Shown here: piece after piece, positions 8,443-17,188 of the stretch
Position numbering within the stretch: the first letter of the stretch is position 1
Layout: every line of letters begins with the position of its first letter
DNA from: Gottfriedia solisilvae
GTDB taxonomy: Bacteria; Bacillota; Bacilli; Bacillales; Bacillaceae_G
Length of the DNA: 64,000 bases
Assembly: GCF_002128405.1 (NCBI RefSeq)
Contig: NZ_NETJ01000010.1
Location: 1 to 64,000, forward strand
Reading direction: 5' to 3'
Notes under the pieces: model-generated
What the model was told of the DNA's origin: nothing
Databases searched by the model: none
The model's input: the letters and a program-made list of their open reading frames with translations, nothing else
Made by a program: the position numbers and the translations under genes

Positions 8443-8485
8443 AAAAGAGGCTATGTGTAAATTATTAATTGCACTAGCCTTTTTT
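8443..8485 (+). terminator. Terminator-like hairpin, family copy A
   Basis: Outer arms AAAAGAGGCTA/TAGCCTTTTTT and inner pairing GTGTAAATTA/TAATTGCAC, then a T-run. It shares the AAAGAGGCTAT...TAGCCTCTTT frame with copies at 9791, 12921, 16950 and 21881. Confidence 0.8.
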
Positions 8486-8673
8486 CTTATATTAATGGAA
8501 ATTCCTTATTCAACTATTTGGCAGGATAATTGAATTTTTAAGTAATCTCTTCTCTGATCATCAACATATTAAAATACACCTATTAAGTTTTGGGGACAAA
8601 CACAAGCTGATTCTAATACCTTTCATATATTGGAATATATTTTAATTAACAACAAATTGAGGTGCATTTTTGA

Positions 8674-9780
8674 ATGTCTAGATATATAGGACCTACAGGG
8701 CCTACAGGGCCAACGGGACCAAGAGGGCAAAGAGGTAAAGAAGGAGAAGAAGGAGAAAGAGGAAAGAGAGGGAAAACTGGAGCAGCCGGAGCAACTGGAA
8801 CAGCTGGAGCAACAGGAGTAACAGGAGCAACAGGAGCAACAGGAGCAACAGGAGCAACAGGAGCAACAGGAGCAACAGGAGCAACAGGAACTACAGCTAT
8901 CAATCAAATTTATGTATCGAATGCTGGCGACAATACTGTTTCCGTGATAGATGGTTTCACAAATACCGTGATTACTACCATTCCTGTCGGGACTAGTCCA
9001 CGTGGAGTAGGGGTCAATCCATTAACCGATCGAATTTATGTAGCAAATTTTAGTAGTAATGATGTTTCTGTGATAGATGGATTAACGAATACCGTGATTA
9101 CTACGGTTGCGGTTGGGATTGCTCCATTCGGAGTTGGAGTTAATACATCTACCAACCTTATTTATGTAGCAAATTCTGGCAGCAACGACGTTTCCGTAAT
9201 TAGTGGAGCAACGAATACCGTGATTACTACCATACTTGTTGGTAATACTCCTGAAGCAGTAGGGATTAATCCATTAACCAATCGAATTTATGTAGTAAAT
9301 TTTCTCAGCAATGATGTTTCTGTGATAGATGGATTAACGAATACCGTGATTACTACCATTCCTGTCGGGCTTAGTCCACGTGGAATAGATGTTAATCCAT
9401 TAACCAATCGAATTTATGTAGCAAATGCTGGCGACAATACTGTTTCCGTGATAGATGGTTTCACGAATGTCGTGATTGCTACCGTTCCTGTTGGAGCTGG
9501 TTCACGGGAAGTGGGAGTTAATACATCTACCAACCTTATTTATGTAGCTAATGAGGGCAGTGCCGACGTTTCCGTGATTAATGGTGCAGACAATACAGTT
9601 ATTGCTACTATTCCTGTCGGGACTAATCCAGTTGGTGTAGGGGTCAATCCATTAACCAATCGAATTTATGTAGCAAATCTTGTCAGCAATAATGTTTCTG
9701 TGATAGAAGGATTATTGAATACCGTAATTGCTACAGTTGCAGTTGGGACTGCTCCAGTTGGTGTAGGAGTGAATCCTTAA
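8674..9780 (+). CDS. Collagen-like protein with a seven-blade YVTN beta-propeller
   Basis: Residues about 6-75 are Gly-X-Y triplets (GPT x3, a charged [18 protein letters not shown] block, then GAT x7). From about residue 79 there are seven repeats of about 42 residues, each I-Y-V-x-N...V-S-V-I-x-G...N-T-V-I-x-T...V-G...P..V-G-V-N, the YVTN/NHL-type propeller motif; seven blades make one closed propeller. No signal peptide is visible. The start follows SD GAGGTG (8660-8665). Collagen-like proteins lacking a signal peptide are typical of the Bacillus exosporium or spore coat, so a spore-surface role is inferred. The ligand is unknown. Flanked by hairpin copies A and B. Confidence 0.85.
   Translation: MSRYIGPTGPTGPTGPRGQRGKEGEEGERGKRGKTGAAGATGTAGATGVTGATGATGATGATGATGATGATGTTAINQIYVSNAGDNTVSVIDGFTNTVITTIPVGTSPRGVGVNPLTDRIYVANFSSNDVSVIDGLTNTVITTVAVGIAPFGVGVNTSTNLIYVANSGSNDVSVISGATNTVITTILVGNTPEAVGINPLTNRIYVVNFLSNDVSVIDGLTNTVITTIPVGLSPRGIDVNPLTNRIYVANAGDNTVSVIDGFTNVVIATVPVGAGSREVGVNTSTNLIYVANEGSADVSVINGADNTVIATIPVGTNPVGVGVNPLTNRIYVANLVSNNVSVIEGLLNTVIATVAVGTAPVGVGVNP
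8824..8886 (+). repeat. 9-bp tandem repeat, seven exact copies, inside the collagen region
   Basis: Seven consecutive copies of GGAGCAACA encode Gly-Ala-Thr, with near-copies on both sides. Perfect 9-bp units can change number by slippage without a frameshift, so stalk length may vary between strains. Confidence 0.95.
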
Positions 9781-9790
9781 AAGACATCAA

Positions 9791-9843
9791 TAAAGAAAAG
9801 AGGTTATTAGTAAATTAATGTTTACTATAGCCTCTTTTCTTTA
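9791..9843. terminator. Bidirectional terminator, hairpin family copy B
   Basis: Long stem TAAAGAAAAGAGG.TAT.AGTAAA paired with TTTACTATAGCCTCTTTTCTTTA around a 6-nt loop, with A- and T-runs at the two ends. It lies between converging genes (collagen-propeller + and MMPL -) and can serve both. Confidence 0.88.
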
Positions 9844-9863
9844 TTGTTTACGATTAAACGAAA

Positions 9864-12092
9864 TTAGATTTTTTCAACAACCTGACTATCCTCTTTTTTC
9901 TTCCAAAGTTCCCCAGGCCAAAAAGCAAATCTTCCTAATACTGTCGTAATTGCAGGTACTAGTAGCGGACGCACAATAAATGTATCTATTAATACACCCA
10001 CGCAAGTAACGATTCCAAACTGTACTAAAACCTGTATTGGCAATGTAGCAAGTACCAAGAACGTTCCAGCTAATATTAGTCCAGCAGATGATATGACAGA
10101 ACCAGTCTTGGAAACCCCGTTAGCAATCGCGTCGATATGGTTTTGTTCTTTTTTATTTTTCCATATTTCAGATACCATAAATATATTATAATCTTCGCCT
10201 AAGGCAACTAAAAATACAAATGAATATAAAGGAATTGATCCTTGGATTGCTGGTACATTTAAGCCGTAATGTAGGATAAGCCAACCTGCACCTAATGCAG
10301 AGAAATACGATAAAATTACCGTTAGGACTAGATAAACCATCGCCGTTATAGAACGTAAATAGAATAGCAATAGTAATGAAATGAGTCCAATCATTACTGG
10401 GATAATCACTTTTTGATCTCTTTCAGTTGTATTTTTTGTATCTAAATTTGTGATGGTTTCTCCACCTAGCCAATAATTTTGACTAGAAATATTGTATTTA
10501 GTTAGCATGCTTTTTAATTGTATTTCAAGTTGAGGTATGCGCTCCATGCCCTTATTTGAATAAGGATTATCTGTTAAAGAAACCTCATATAGTTGTAGGT
10601 TTTGCTTATTTTTACCTACTTGAGGATCAGATACATTCTTAATAAAGGAAAGTTTTTCGAGCTCTTTTTTCAAAGGAATACTTTTATTTTCTGTATCAAC
10701 TACAATTTTCACAGGTGCTAATAAACCAGATGAATAGTGATCGGAAATTAGTTCAAAACCTTCACGTGATGGCATGTCTTTAGGGAAAGATGCTAACAAA
10801 TCATAGGTATACTGAATTTTTGGTACAAAGAAAGTTAACCCACCTAAAAGAACGACTGAAACAAGTATGACTTTCCATGGTTTACGTGTAACTAATGTCC
10901 CAATCTTTTGGTTAAGGGTTACTTTCGATTTTTTAGTTTTCAGAGGTTGGCCTTTTTTATTTGCACGTTTAATTTCCATTTCTGTAGTTCTTGGTATAAA
11001 TGGAAAAAATGAGATTCTTCCTAAAATAACAAGGATAGCAGGAAGAAGAGTAATGGATGCAATGCCCATGATAAAAACTGCCAAACTAAATGGAATAGCG
11101 AAACGATGAAATGCACCGTAATCAGCTAGTAGTAATGTTGCTAAACCTAATACAACCGTTAGTGCACTCATTGATATTGCACCACTTGAATCTTTTATTG
11201 CGAGTTGTAATGATTTAAATTTACTTTCTTCAATAAGTAGATATTCACGGTATCGAGAAATTAAGAATAAGCAATAATCTGTTCCAGCACCGAATAAAAG
11301 AACGGTCATGATTGATACTGCCTGTGAATCAACTGTAATAATTCCTTTTTCTCCTAAAATTCCTAATAATGGGCTGATGACTCCATAAGAAAAACCAACA
11401 ACTATTAATGGAACAATAGCCATGATCGGTGAGCGATATAGAAGAATTAAAAATACCAATACAAGTAATACTGTTGATATTAGTAATTTAATATCAGCCT
11501 GTGAGAAAAGGCTAACAGCATCTGTCTGAATACCAACAGGCCCTGAAAAGCGAACATGTAACCCAGGATCATCAAGTTTGTAAACAAATGGATCTTCTCC
11601 ACTAGTACGATTTACTATTGATTTGAGCTTCTTTAAATTATTTTGTAATGTCTCATCTTCTGCTTTTTCATCAAAGAAAATAGGTGTAATGAGAGTAGTA
11701 CCATCTTTTGATACACTTTGGGTCAGCGCAGGTTTTGGCAATGTATCAAAAGGAGGAAGAGATTTCTGTTTATCTAACGTATTTGCCCTTAATTCTTTAT
11801 AAAGTGATTGAACTGTTTGGTAATCATGATCGTTTAATCCATTATCTCTATGCCAAACAATTAATAATGGGTTGCCAGAGTCGTTCGGAAATTCTTTTTT
11901 TATTATTTCATCAGCTTTTTGTGACATAGAGGATTTAGGTAAGTTGTCTGCTTTATTATCTTCTACTTCATTTACGGATGGAAACGAGATAGATAAAAAC
12001 AGCGTTAATAAAACCCATAGAATAATAGTTAGCCATCTGGTTTTTTGTCCTCCAACCATTTTTCCCCATGAATTGAATGGGTGTCTTTTCAT
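9864..12092 (-). CDS. MMPL-family (RND-type) membrane exporter
   Basis: 742-residue transporter with two homologous halves. Each has a large extracellular loop after the first helix and a cluster of five or six helices (about residues 190-360 and 560-730); the FGAGTDYCLFLISRYRE and LGEDYNIFMVSEIW segments correspond to the MMPL/YdfJ helix carrying the proton-relay acidic residues. Such proteins export lipids or amphipathic drugs using the proton gradient. Start chosen at the ATG 12092, where SD AGGTGG (minus strand, 12101-12106) is well spaced, rather than the upstream GTG. Divergent from a TetR regulator, which probably represses it. Substrate unknown. Confidence 0.88.
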   Translation of the reverse strand: MKRHPFNSWGKMVGGQKTRWLTIILWVLLTLFLSISFPSVNEVEDNKADNLPKSSMSQKADEIIKKEFPNDSGNPLLIVWHRDNGLNDHDYQTVQSLYKELRANTLDKQKSLPPFDTLPKPALTQSVSKDGTTLITPIFFDEKAEDETLQNNLKKLKSIVNRTSGEDPFVYKLDDPGLHVRFSGPVGIQTDAVSLFSQADIKLLISTVLLVLVFLILLYRSPIMAIVPLIVVGFSYGVISPLLGILGEKGIITVDSQAVSIMTVLLFGAGTDYCLFLISRYREYLLIEESKFKSLQLAIKDSSGAISMSALTVVLGLATLLLADYGAFHRFAIPFSLAVFIMGIASITLLPAILVILGRISFFPFIPRTTEMEIKRANKKGQPLKTKKSKVTLNQKIGTLVTRKPWKVILVSVVLLGGLTFFVPKIQYTYDLLASFPKDMPSREGFELISDHYSSGLLAPVKIVVDTENKSIPLKKELEKLSFIKNVSDPQVGKNKQNLQLYEVSLTDNPYSNKGMERIPQLEIQLKSMLTKYNISSQNYWLGGETITNLDTKNTTERDQKVIIPVMIGLISLLLLFYLRSITAMVYLVLTVILSYFSALGAGWLILHYGLNVPAIQGSIPLYSFVFLVALGEDYNIFMVSEIWKNKKEQNHIDAIANGVSKTGSVISSAGLILAGTFLVLATLPIQVLVQFGIVTCVGVLIDTFIVRPLLVPAITTVLGRFAFWPGELWKKKEDSQVVEKI

Positions 12093-12144
12093 TAGTGGAT
12101 CCACCTTTCTAATTGGTATGTATCATTCTTTTTAATTATATATA

Positions 12145-12203
12145 CTAGTAAGTTAATTAATCAAGAACTTTAATATGCTATAATTAAGCTAATTAATTAG
12201 TTA
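12145..12203. promoter_or_regulatory. Divergent promoter/operator region, MMPL exporter and tetR
   Basis: A 124-bp divergent gap. Related inverted AT motifs AGTAAGTTAATTAATC (12148-12162) and CTAATTAATTAGTTAG (12189-12204) flank a TATAAT -10 (12179-12184) for the TetR gene. The arrangement suits autorepression and co-repression by TetR. Motif seen; binding inferred. Confidence 0.4.
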
Positions 12204-12216
12204 GGAGAGAAGTACC

Positions 12217-12834
12217 TTGCGACAAACTAATCGACCATTAGGGCGACCTCATATGAGCGATCGAAAAAAGCCTACTAAAGAAATTATATTAGAGAATGCA
12301 GTAAAGCTTTTTCTAAAAAGAGGATACCAACTCGTCTCAATGGATGATGTTGCAAAAGAATGTGACGTGACTAAAGCAACGGTTTATTATTATTACTCAA
12401 CAAAGGCTGAACTTTTCACCGATGCGATGGTGCAAATGATGATCAGAATAAGTGATCGAATTAAAAAAATCTTATCCATAGATAGACCATTAAAAGATAA
12501 TTTATTAGAAATTGTCAAAATACATCTACGAGCCACTTTTGATATTGACCTTAAAACTTTTATAAAAGATGCAAAAATTTCATTAACAGATGAGCAAATG
12601 ATTCAAATGAATTATGCTGAGGAAAAGATGTATGAAGTAATTGAAAATGCAATTGAAAATGCAATGAATAAAGGCGAAATTCCACAGGGAAATTCAAAAT
12701 TTGCAACTCATGCGTTCCTTGCTATTTTAAAAGTAGGAAATTTTAGAGATATGAACAATCAATCTATAATCAATTCTATAGATGAAATGGCGAATGAAAT
12801 CGTGAACTTTTTTTGGAGAGGTATGAAAGTGTAG
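12217..12834 (+). CDS. TetR/AcrR-family transcriptional regulator
   Basis: 205 residues. The N-terminal helix-turn-helix (about 20-66) carries the TetR signature AVKLFLKRGYQLVSMDDVAKE and TKATVYYYYSTKAELF. The C-terminal ligand domain is helical. The TTG start is chosen because SD AGGAGAG (12203-12209) is 7-8 nt away; the next in-frame ATG (12253) has none. Divergent from the MMPL exporter, which it most likely controls, with the transported compound or a mimic as ligand. Confidence 0.9.
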   Translation: MRQTNRPLGRPHMSDRKKPTKEIILENAVKLFLKRGYQLVSMDDVAKECDVTKATVYYYYSTKAELFTDAMVQMMIRISDRIKKILSIDRPLKDNLLEIVKIHLRATFDIDLKTFIKDAKISLTDEQMIQMNYAEEKMYEVIENAIENAMNKGEIPQGNSKFATHAFLAILKVGNFRDMNNQSIINSIDEMANEIVNFFWRGMKV

Positions 12835-12920
12835 TTTTAATGAAAGAAAAAAAGATTATATGCTAATCTTACCACTTACCTTACCTAATCAATACCGGTA
12901 GAAACTTTCTTGTTAAATTA

Positions 12921-12973
12921 AAAATAAAGAGGCTATGAAGTAAACACATAGTTTACCATAGCCTCTTTTATTA
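12921..12973. terminator. Bidirectional terminator, hairpin family copy C
   Basis: Stem AAAGAGGCTATGAAGTAAAC paired with GTTTACCATAGCCTCTTT, loop ACATA, between converging tetR (+) and gerC-like (-) genes. Nearly identical in both arms to copy D at 16950. Confidence 0.85.
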
Positions 12974-13044
12974 ATTCTTTCTTTGTACACTTCAACAATG
13001 ATTGAAAAATGAAGTTTCTATAACAGGATGGAGAGATATCAATA

Positions 13045-14178
13045 TTATTCAACATCCGAATTAATAATCTGAACGTCAAAAGTCGGTTCAATCTTCATGC
13101 GAGGATAGTCTTTCCGCCAATCCAAAGATTTCCAAATATCAGGGTGGTGTGCCTTTAATTCCATGCCGATACCGAGAACGTCACAATTGGCTTTTTGAAT
13201 TGTTTCAATTGTTGTAGTAGCTAAATCTTTTAGATGCTTACTTAGTTCTTTTTCCATGTGGTTTATGTAGTCAGGCTTGTTCTGGTGAAATGATTTTCCA
13301 AGATCAAATACATTTATTTTTAATTGGACATTTACTTTTACTTTCTGTAATTTGTTTGATTTGGATGTAAATGTGAATCTTGAATGTTCATTTTTGACAG
13401 AAAATGCGTAATTGTTTTGCTTATTTTTATCAGTAGCAGGTTGTTCCTTACCTTTTTCCGGTATGTTTCCGGTATATCTTTGATTTCCTGCGCCTGTCCC
13501 TTGCATTAATACCATCATTTGAACTTGTTCTTTGTTAAGTTTAGTTTCTGTATTCAAACCTTGACGAAATAAAAGTACGCCACTTAACTCTACTCCCAAA
13601 TCGGATTGTTTCATTAATGGAATAGCAAGATCTGTCAATGGTTCTTCTTTGGATAGAATCAAGTTCATCATTGAAATGTTTGATAAAATATGATTCCTTT
13701 CTAAAGCCTTATTAAAATCGTACAGATTTGTAGTAAATTCACTATTTGCTTTCGGCACAGTATCCAAAAACTTTGCCATGTCCCCTTCGAAAATGACTAC
13801 GGGGACATTAATTGACGAATAGGGCGTTTTGAGTAAAAAGTCAAGTGCTGAAACAGGATCATGTGATGCGAAACTCTCGCTTAATAAATAGGTTCCTGTA
13901 GTAACCCCTAAAAAAGGAGCTTGGTCAGTGTACTGCCCTTGACCGACCGATTCGACTAAACTCGCCTCTTTCAGTTTTGTTACCTGTGAAATTACATCTC
14001 CAGAGCCTTGACCAGTACTCTTGAGCTTGGAAACAATATAATAGATTTCATTTTCACCGTTTTCTTCGTTTAAGTCAAAACCAGCTATGTCCACTAAATT
14101 CAGTTTACGCAATTCCAATCGATCCCAACACCCTGATAAAAGTGGCAAAAGCAACAGAAGAATCATAGCTTTTCTCAT
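13045..14178 (-). CDS. Spore germination lipoprotein, GerC subunit
   Basis: 377-residue lipoprotein: short basic start, hydrophobic LLLLLPLL and lipobox LSGC (Cys about 17), followed by WDRLELRKLN, the family signature after the lipid Cys. The remainder is the Ger(x)C domain. It is the peripheral lipoprotein of a GerA-type nutrient receptor in the spore inner membrane. Last gene of the minus-strand A-B-C operon; its ATG overlaps the GerB stop by 4 bp (ATGA). SD GGTGG precedes it. Germinant not predictable from sequence. Confidence 0.93.
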   Translation of the reverse strand: MRKAMILLLLLPLLSGCWDRLELRKLNLVDIAGFDLNEENGENEIYYIVSKLKSTGQGSGDVISQVTKLKEASLVESVGQGQYTDQAPFLGVTTGTYLLSESFASHDPVSALDFLLKTPYSSINVPVVIFEGDMAKFLDTVPKANSEFTTNLYDFNKALERNHILSNISMMNLILSKEEPLTDLAIPLMKQSDLGVELSGVLLFRQGLNTETKLNKEQVQMMVLMQGTGAGNQRYTGNIPEKGKEQPATDKNKQNNYAFSVKNEHSRFTFTSKSNKLQKVKVNVQLKINVFDLGKSFHQNKPDYINHMEKELSKHLKDLATTTIETIQKANCDVLGIGMELKAHHPDIWKSLDWRKDYPRMKIEPTFDVQIINSDVE

Positions 14179-15272
14179 TCTCTCGCCACCTTTTCTCTTA
14201 CATAGGAAATTAATAGAAAAATTGTTGGAACAAGAGCAATCATAATCATAGTAGCTTTATTATGATATTCCGAGAATTTGAAGAGCGACTGACGGTCTGA
14301 GAACCAAATTCCAACAGTAAAACATATAAGTGCTACGATCCATACCAAAAATGAGTGTTTACGGATTTCTTTAATTCTTACAAAAGCAAAATAACGTGCG
14401 GACAAAAACAAATAAACGTAAGCGGTTACTGTAGTGACAGATAACCAAATTGTCATAAATAATATATCTAAGCTTTGAACAACTGGCCACCTGAATTTAC
14501 GAAGAATATAAACCATTGGTTCTGTTATAGTATTTAACTGACTTTCACTAAAATTGTACATTACTAAAGTTGTTATTAGTAGGTAAAATAAAGTTGTTAC
14601 TCCATTGGCAATTGACATGGCAATGAAAATATCTTTCTTTTTATTGCATTTTACAAAAGGAAAAACATACAAAAGAAGCTCATAACCAGCGTATGCCCAA
14701 AAAGCAGGAACTGAATCCTTTATAATTGATCCAATACCATGTGAACCAATAGGCATAAAATGTCGCCAATCACCTTTCCCCATTCCACTTACAAGTATAA
14801 TCACAAAACAAATCAAAAACATATTCAATATTGACTGTGTAATTGTAGCAATCGAACGTAGCGTTGAAGAAGCGACATATGCCGAAACAATTAGTGATAT
14901 ACCAACAATAACGAAAAATGGTGTCTGAAATAACACCCAACGATTAAGTACATCAGAATAAGATGTGACGACCATTATACTAGATTGAGCGCAATATAAT
15001 GCGAATAACAGATTCATTAACGAACCTAGCGGCTTTCCAAGTATGGAGAAAATGTATTGTTGCAATGATTGATCAGGATATCGTTTTCCTAGTTGATAAA
15101 TAACAATGATAGCTATTTGTGCAAATATACCACCAACCAATATAGACATCCAAGAGTCGTAGCCTGCTCGACGGGATTCTGCATAAGGAATCGATAAAAC
15201 ACTAACACCGACTTGGGTAAGAATAACAAGACAGATTAGTTGATTTATTGAAATCTTTTTTAAATGAATCAT
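14175..15272 (-). CDS. Spore germination receptor permease-like subunit, GerB
   Basis: 365 residues with about ten predicted membrane helices, of the GerAB/ArcD/ProY branch of the APC transporter superfamily. The N-terminal segment (ISINQLICLVILTQVGVSVL, SIPYAESRRAGYDSWMS) is typical. GerB subunits bind the nutrient germinant. 5-bp gap after gerA and 4-bp overlap with gerC show one operon. SD AAGGGGG precedes the ATG. Confidence 0.93.
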   Translation of the reverse strand: MIHLKKISINQLICLVILTQVGVSVLSIPYAESRRAGYDSWMSILVGGIFAQIAIIVIYQLGKRYPDQSLQQYIFSILGKPLGSLMNLLFALYCAQSSIMVVTSYSDVLNRWVLFQTPFFVIVGISLIVSAYVASSTLRSIATITQSILNMFLICFVIILVSGMGKGDWRHFMPIGSHGIGSIIKDSVPAFWAYAGYELLLYVFPFVKCNKKKDIFIAMSIANGVTTLFYLLITTLVMYNFSESQLNTITEPMVYILRKFRWPVVQSLDILFMTIWLSVTTVTAYVYLFLSARYFAFVRIKEIRKHSFLVWIVALICFTVGIWFSDRQSLFKFSEYHNKATMIMIALVPTIFLLISYVREKVARE

Positions 15273-15277
15273 TCAGT

Positions 15278-16708
15278 CTACCCCCTTGGATCTTTTATTC
15301 TAGTAGCTTCCTTTGCCATGCTTTCAAATGGGCGTTTTTTTAAACTTCTAATTGGAAATCTGAAAAGAGTATCCTTAATCGCATCTATAGAGAACCAAGA
15401 ATAAAAATATGGAATACCCATGGTGTCTAGTCGTGATAAATGTGTCAGCAACAAAAGAAATGAAATTTCTAGTCCAATTAACCCGAAAATTGAGGCCATG
15501 ATGATGAACGGGTATGTTAACAAACGGGCTACACTACTCATTTCATAAGAAGGAATATTAAATGATGCAATACCTGTAAGTGCCACAACAATTACCATCA
15601 TATTAGAAATTAAATTGGCCTGAACGACAACGGTACCAATCACAATACCGCCAACGACTCCGATTGTTTGTGCAATAGGACTTGGAAGCCGCACAGTTGC
15701 CTCTCGCAAAATTTCAAGTATTAAAAGCATTAATACTGCTTCGAGAACAGGTGGTAATGCGATAAATTGCATTGAGCTTTGTAGCGTCAGCGCGATTTCA
15801 AAGGGAACAATACGTGGATCAAAAGTAACAAGAGCAACGTATATTCCCGGTAAACTAAAAGCAAGAATAAAAGCAAGAATTCGAAGGAATCTAATTGCAC
15901 TACCTATTAGCCAGCCGATTTGGTAATCATCAGGACTTTGGAAAAAAGCCCAAAACGAAACAGGGAGGATTAGGCAATCAGGTGAACCATCAGTCAGTAT
16001 TGCGATTTTCCCATCCATTAGGTAAGAATTTATACGGTCCGGTCTTTCGGTTACGAGTACTTTTGGGAACAACGTGAAATTCTTCTTTTCGATTAATTCT
16101 TGGAGAAAATTCGGTGCTTCAATGTAATCGATATCAATGTTCGCAACTCTACGTTCAAACTCAGCTAATACAACTTCATTGACGAGAGAATTTAAATAGA
16201 GTATGGCAACCTTAGTATTAGACCTACGTCCAACTTGATAAAATTTTATGACAAGATCTGGTGTCTCAATCAACTTACGCATCATATTAAGGTTCGTATT
16301 GATGTTTTCATTCAATGCTTCGTGGGATCCGCGTAACACACGTTCATTCATAGGAATATTGATTGAACGTTCTTTAACTAACTCTGTTCCTAGTAAATAG
16401 AGCGTCGCTTCACCATTTATTTGAACTACCGTTTTTCCTTCCACTAATGCTTTAGAAGCATCTAAAAGAAGATCAGTTTCGCTGTAATCCAGTATTGAGA
16501 CTGCTTCCCGTACGCTTCCATTCAAATTCGTCAGCAATGGGCGGATAATATGGTCTTGTACTTTAGCGGACTCAATCATTGTTTCCAAATAAAATAGTCG
16601 ATAACGCCGTTCACCGGCTTCGAAATCACTAAACTTGAAGTCTGAACTATTGAATAACAATTCTCTAAGTGATTTCTCGTTTTTTTCAAGTAATAGGTCA
16701 GCTTTCAT
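15278..16708 (-). CDS. Spore germination receptor subunit, GerA
   Basis: 476 residues. The hydrophilic N-terminal half (about 1-250) folds as two subdomains in known GerA proteins. The C-terminal half has four or five helices with the conserved ALPPVLEAVLMLLILEILREATVRLP and the IGVVGGIVIG motif. First gene of the operon, with SD GGAGG before the ATG. Forward-looking sequence upstream on the minus strand (AGAATAC, then GTAAAATA about 17 bp on) loosely fits a sigma-G promoter. Confidence 0.94.
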   Translation of the reverse strand: MKADLLLEKNEKSLRELLFNSSDFKFSDFEAGERRYRLFYLETMIESAKVQDHIIRPLLTNLNGSVREAVSILDYSETDLLLDASKALVEGKTVVQINGEATLYLLGTELVKERSINIPMNERVLRGSHEALNENINTNLNMMRKLIETPDLVIKFYQVGRRSNTKVAILYLNSLVNEVVLAEFERRVANIDIDYIEAPNFLQELIEKKNFTLFPKVLVTERPDRINSYLMDGKIAILTDGSPDCLILPVSFWAFFQSPDDYQIGWLIGSAIRFLRILAFILAFSLPGIYVALVTFDPRIVPFEIALTLQSSMQFIALPPVLEAVLMLLILEILREATVRLPSPIAQTIGVVGGIVIGTVVVQANLISNMMVIVVALTGIASFNIPSYEMSSVARLLTYPFIIMASIFGLIGLEISFLLLLTHLSRLDTMGIPYFYSWFSIDAIKDTLFRFPIRSLKKRPFESMAKEATRIKDPRG

Positions 16709-16949
16709 TAAATAGTTCCTCCAAAACAGGAAAGTTTATCCTATTTTACCCTCAATCTTATTTTGTATTCTGTCTTAAAGTTACCGAATTTACTGCTGAT
16801 ATTTACTTAAATAATCCACAAAATTGTTAAGGTCCTTACGTAAAAGAGTAAATGGAAAGGGAGGTCAATATAGATTATGTAGTGGGAAATTATAAAACAA
16901 AAACTGTTTTATAATCGAGTAGTGACGAATGTAGGCTTACTACTAAAAT

Positions 16950-17000
16950 AAAAAAAGAGGCTATCAAGTAAACACTTTGTTTACCATAGCCTCTTTTTTA
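16950..17000. repeat. Hairpin family copy D in a divergent gap
   Basis: Stem AAAAAAGAGGCTATCAAGTAAAC with GTTTACCATAGCCTCTTTTTT. It looks like a strong bidirectional terminator, yet it lies in the 480-bp gap between two divergently transcribed ger operons, where no recognised gene ends. The rest of that gap (16709-16949, 17001-17184) is AT-rich with no further feature I can support. Confidence 0.8.
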
Positions 17001-17188
17001 TACTGTTCAAACTTTTCATCTAATACAGAGTCCATCCTCTTAGTTACATAAAACTATTTGTCTAACTGTTTGAAATAACTTCATAATAGTGAGTTTTATT
17101 TATACCCCGTCAGATTAACCATTTGCATAAAATTGGAGCGTGTTGTAAATAATTTCCTTTAGATTTATATTTCGTAAGGGGTAAATGA

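Noticed and set aside
8824-8886. Tandem array as a CRISPR
   Set aside because: Units are 9 bp, contiguous and in frame with Gly-Ala-Thr; no spacers and no cas genes nearby.
8623-8907. Cys/Ser-rich, Val/Pro-rich and Leu-rich antisense frames
   Set aside because: They are reverse-strand readings of the collagen Gly-Ala-Thr repeats and merely reflect the 9-bp tandem array.
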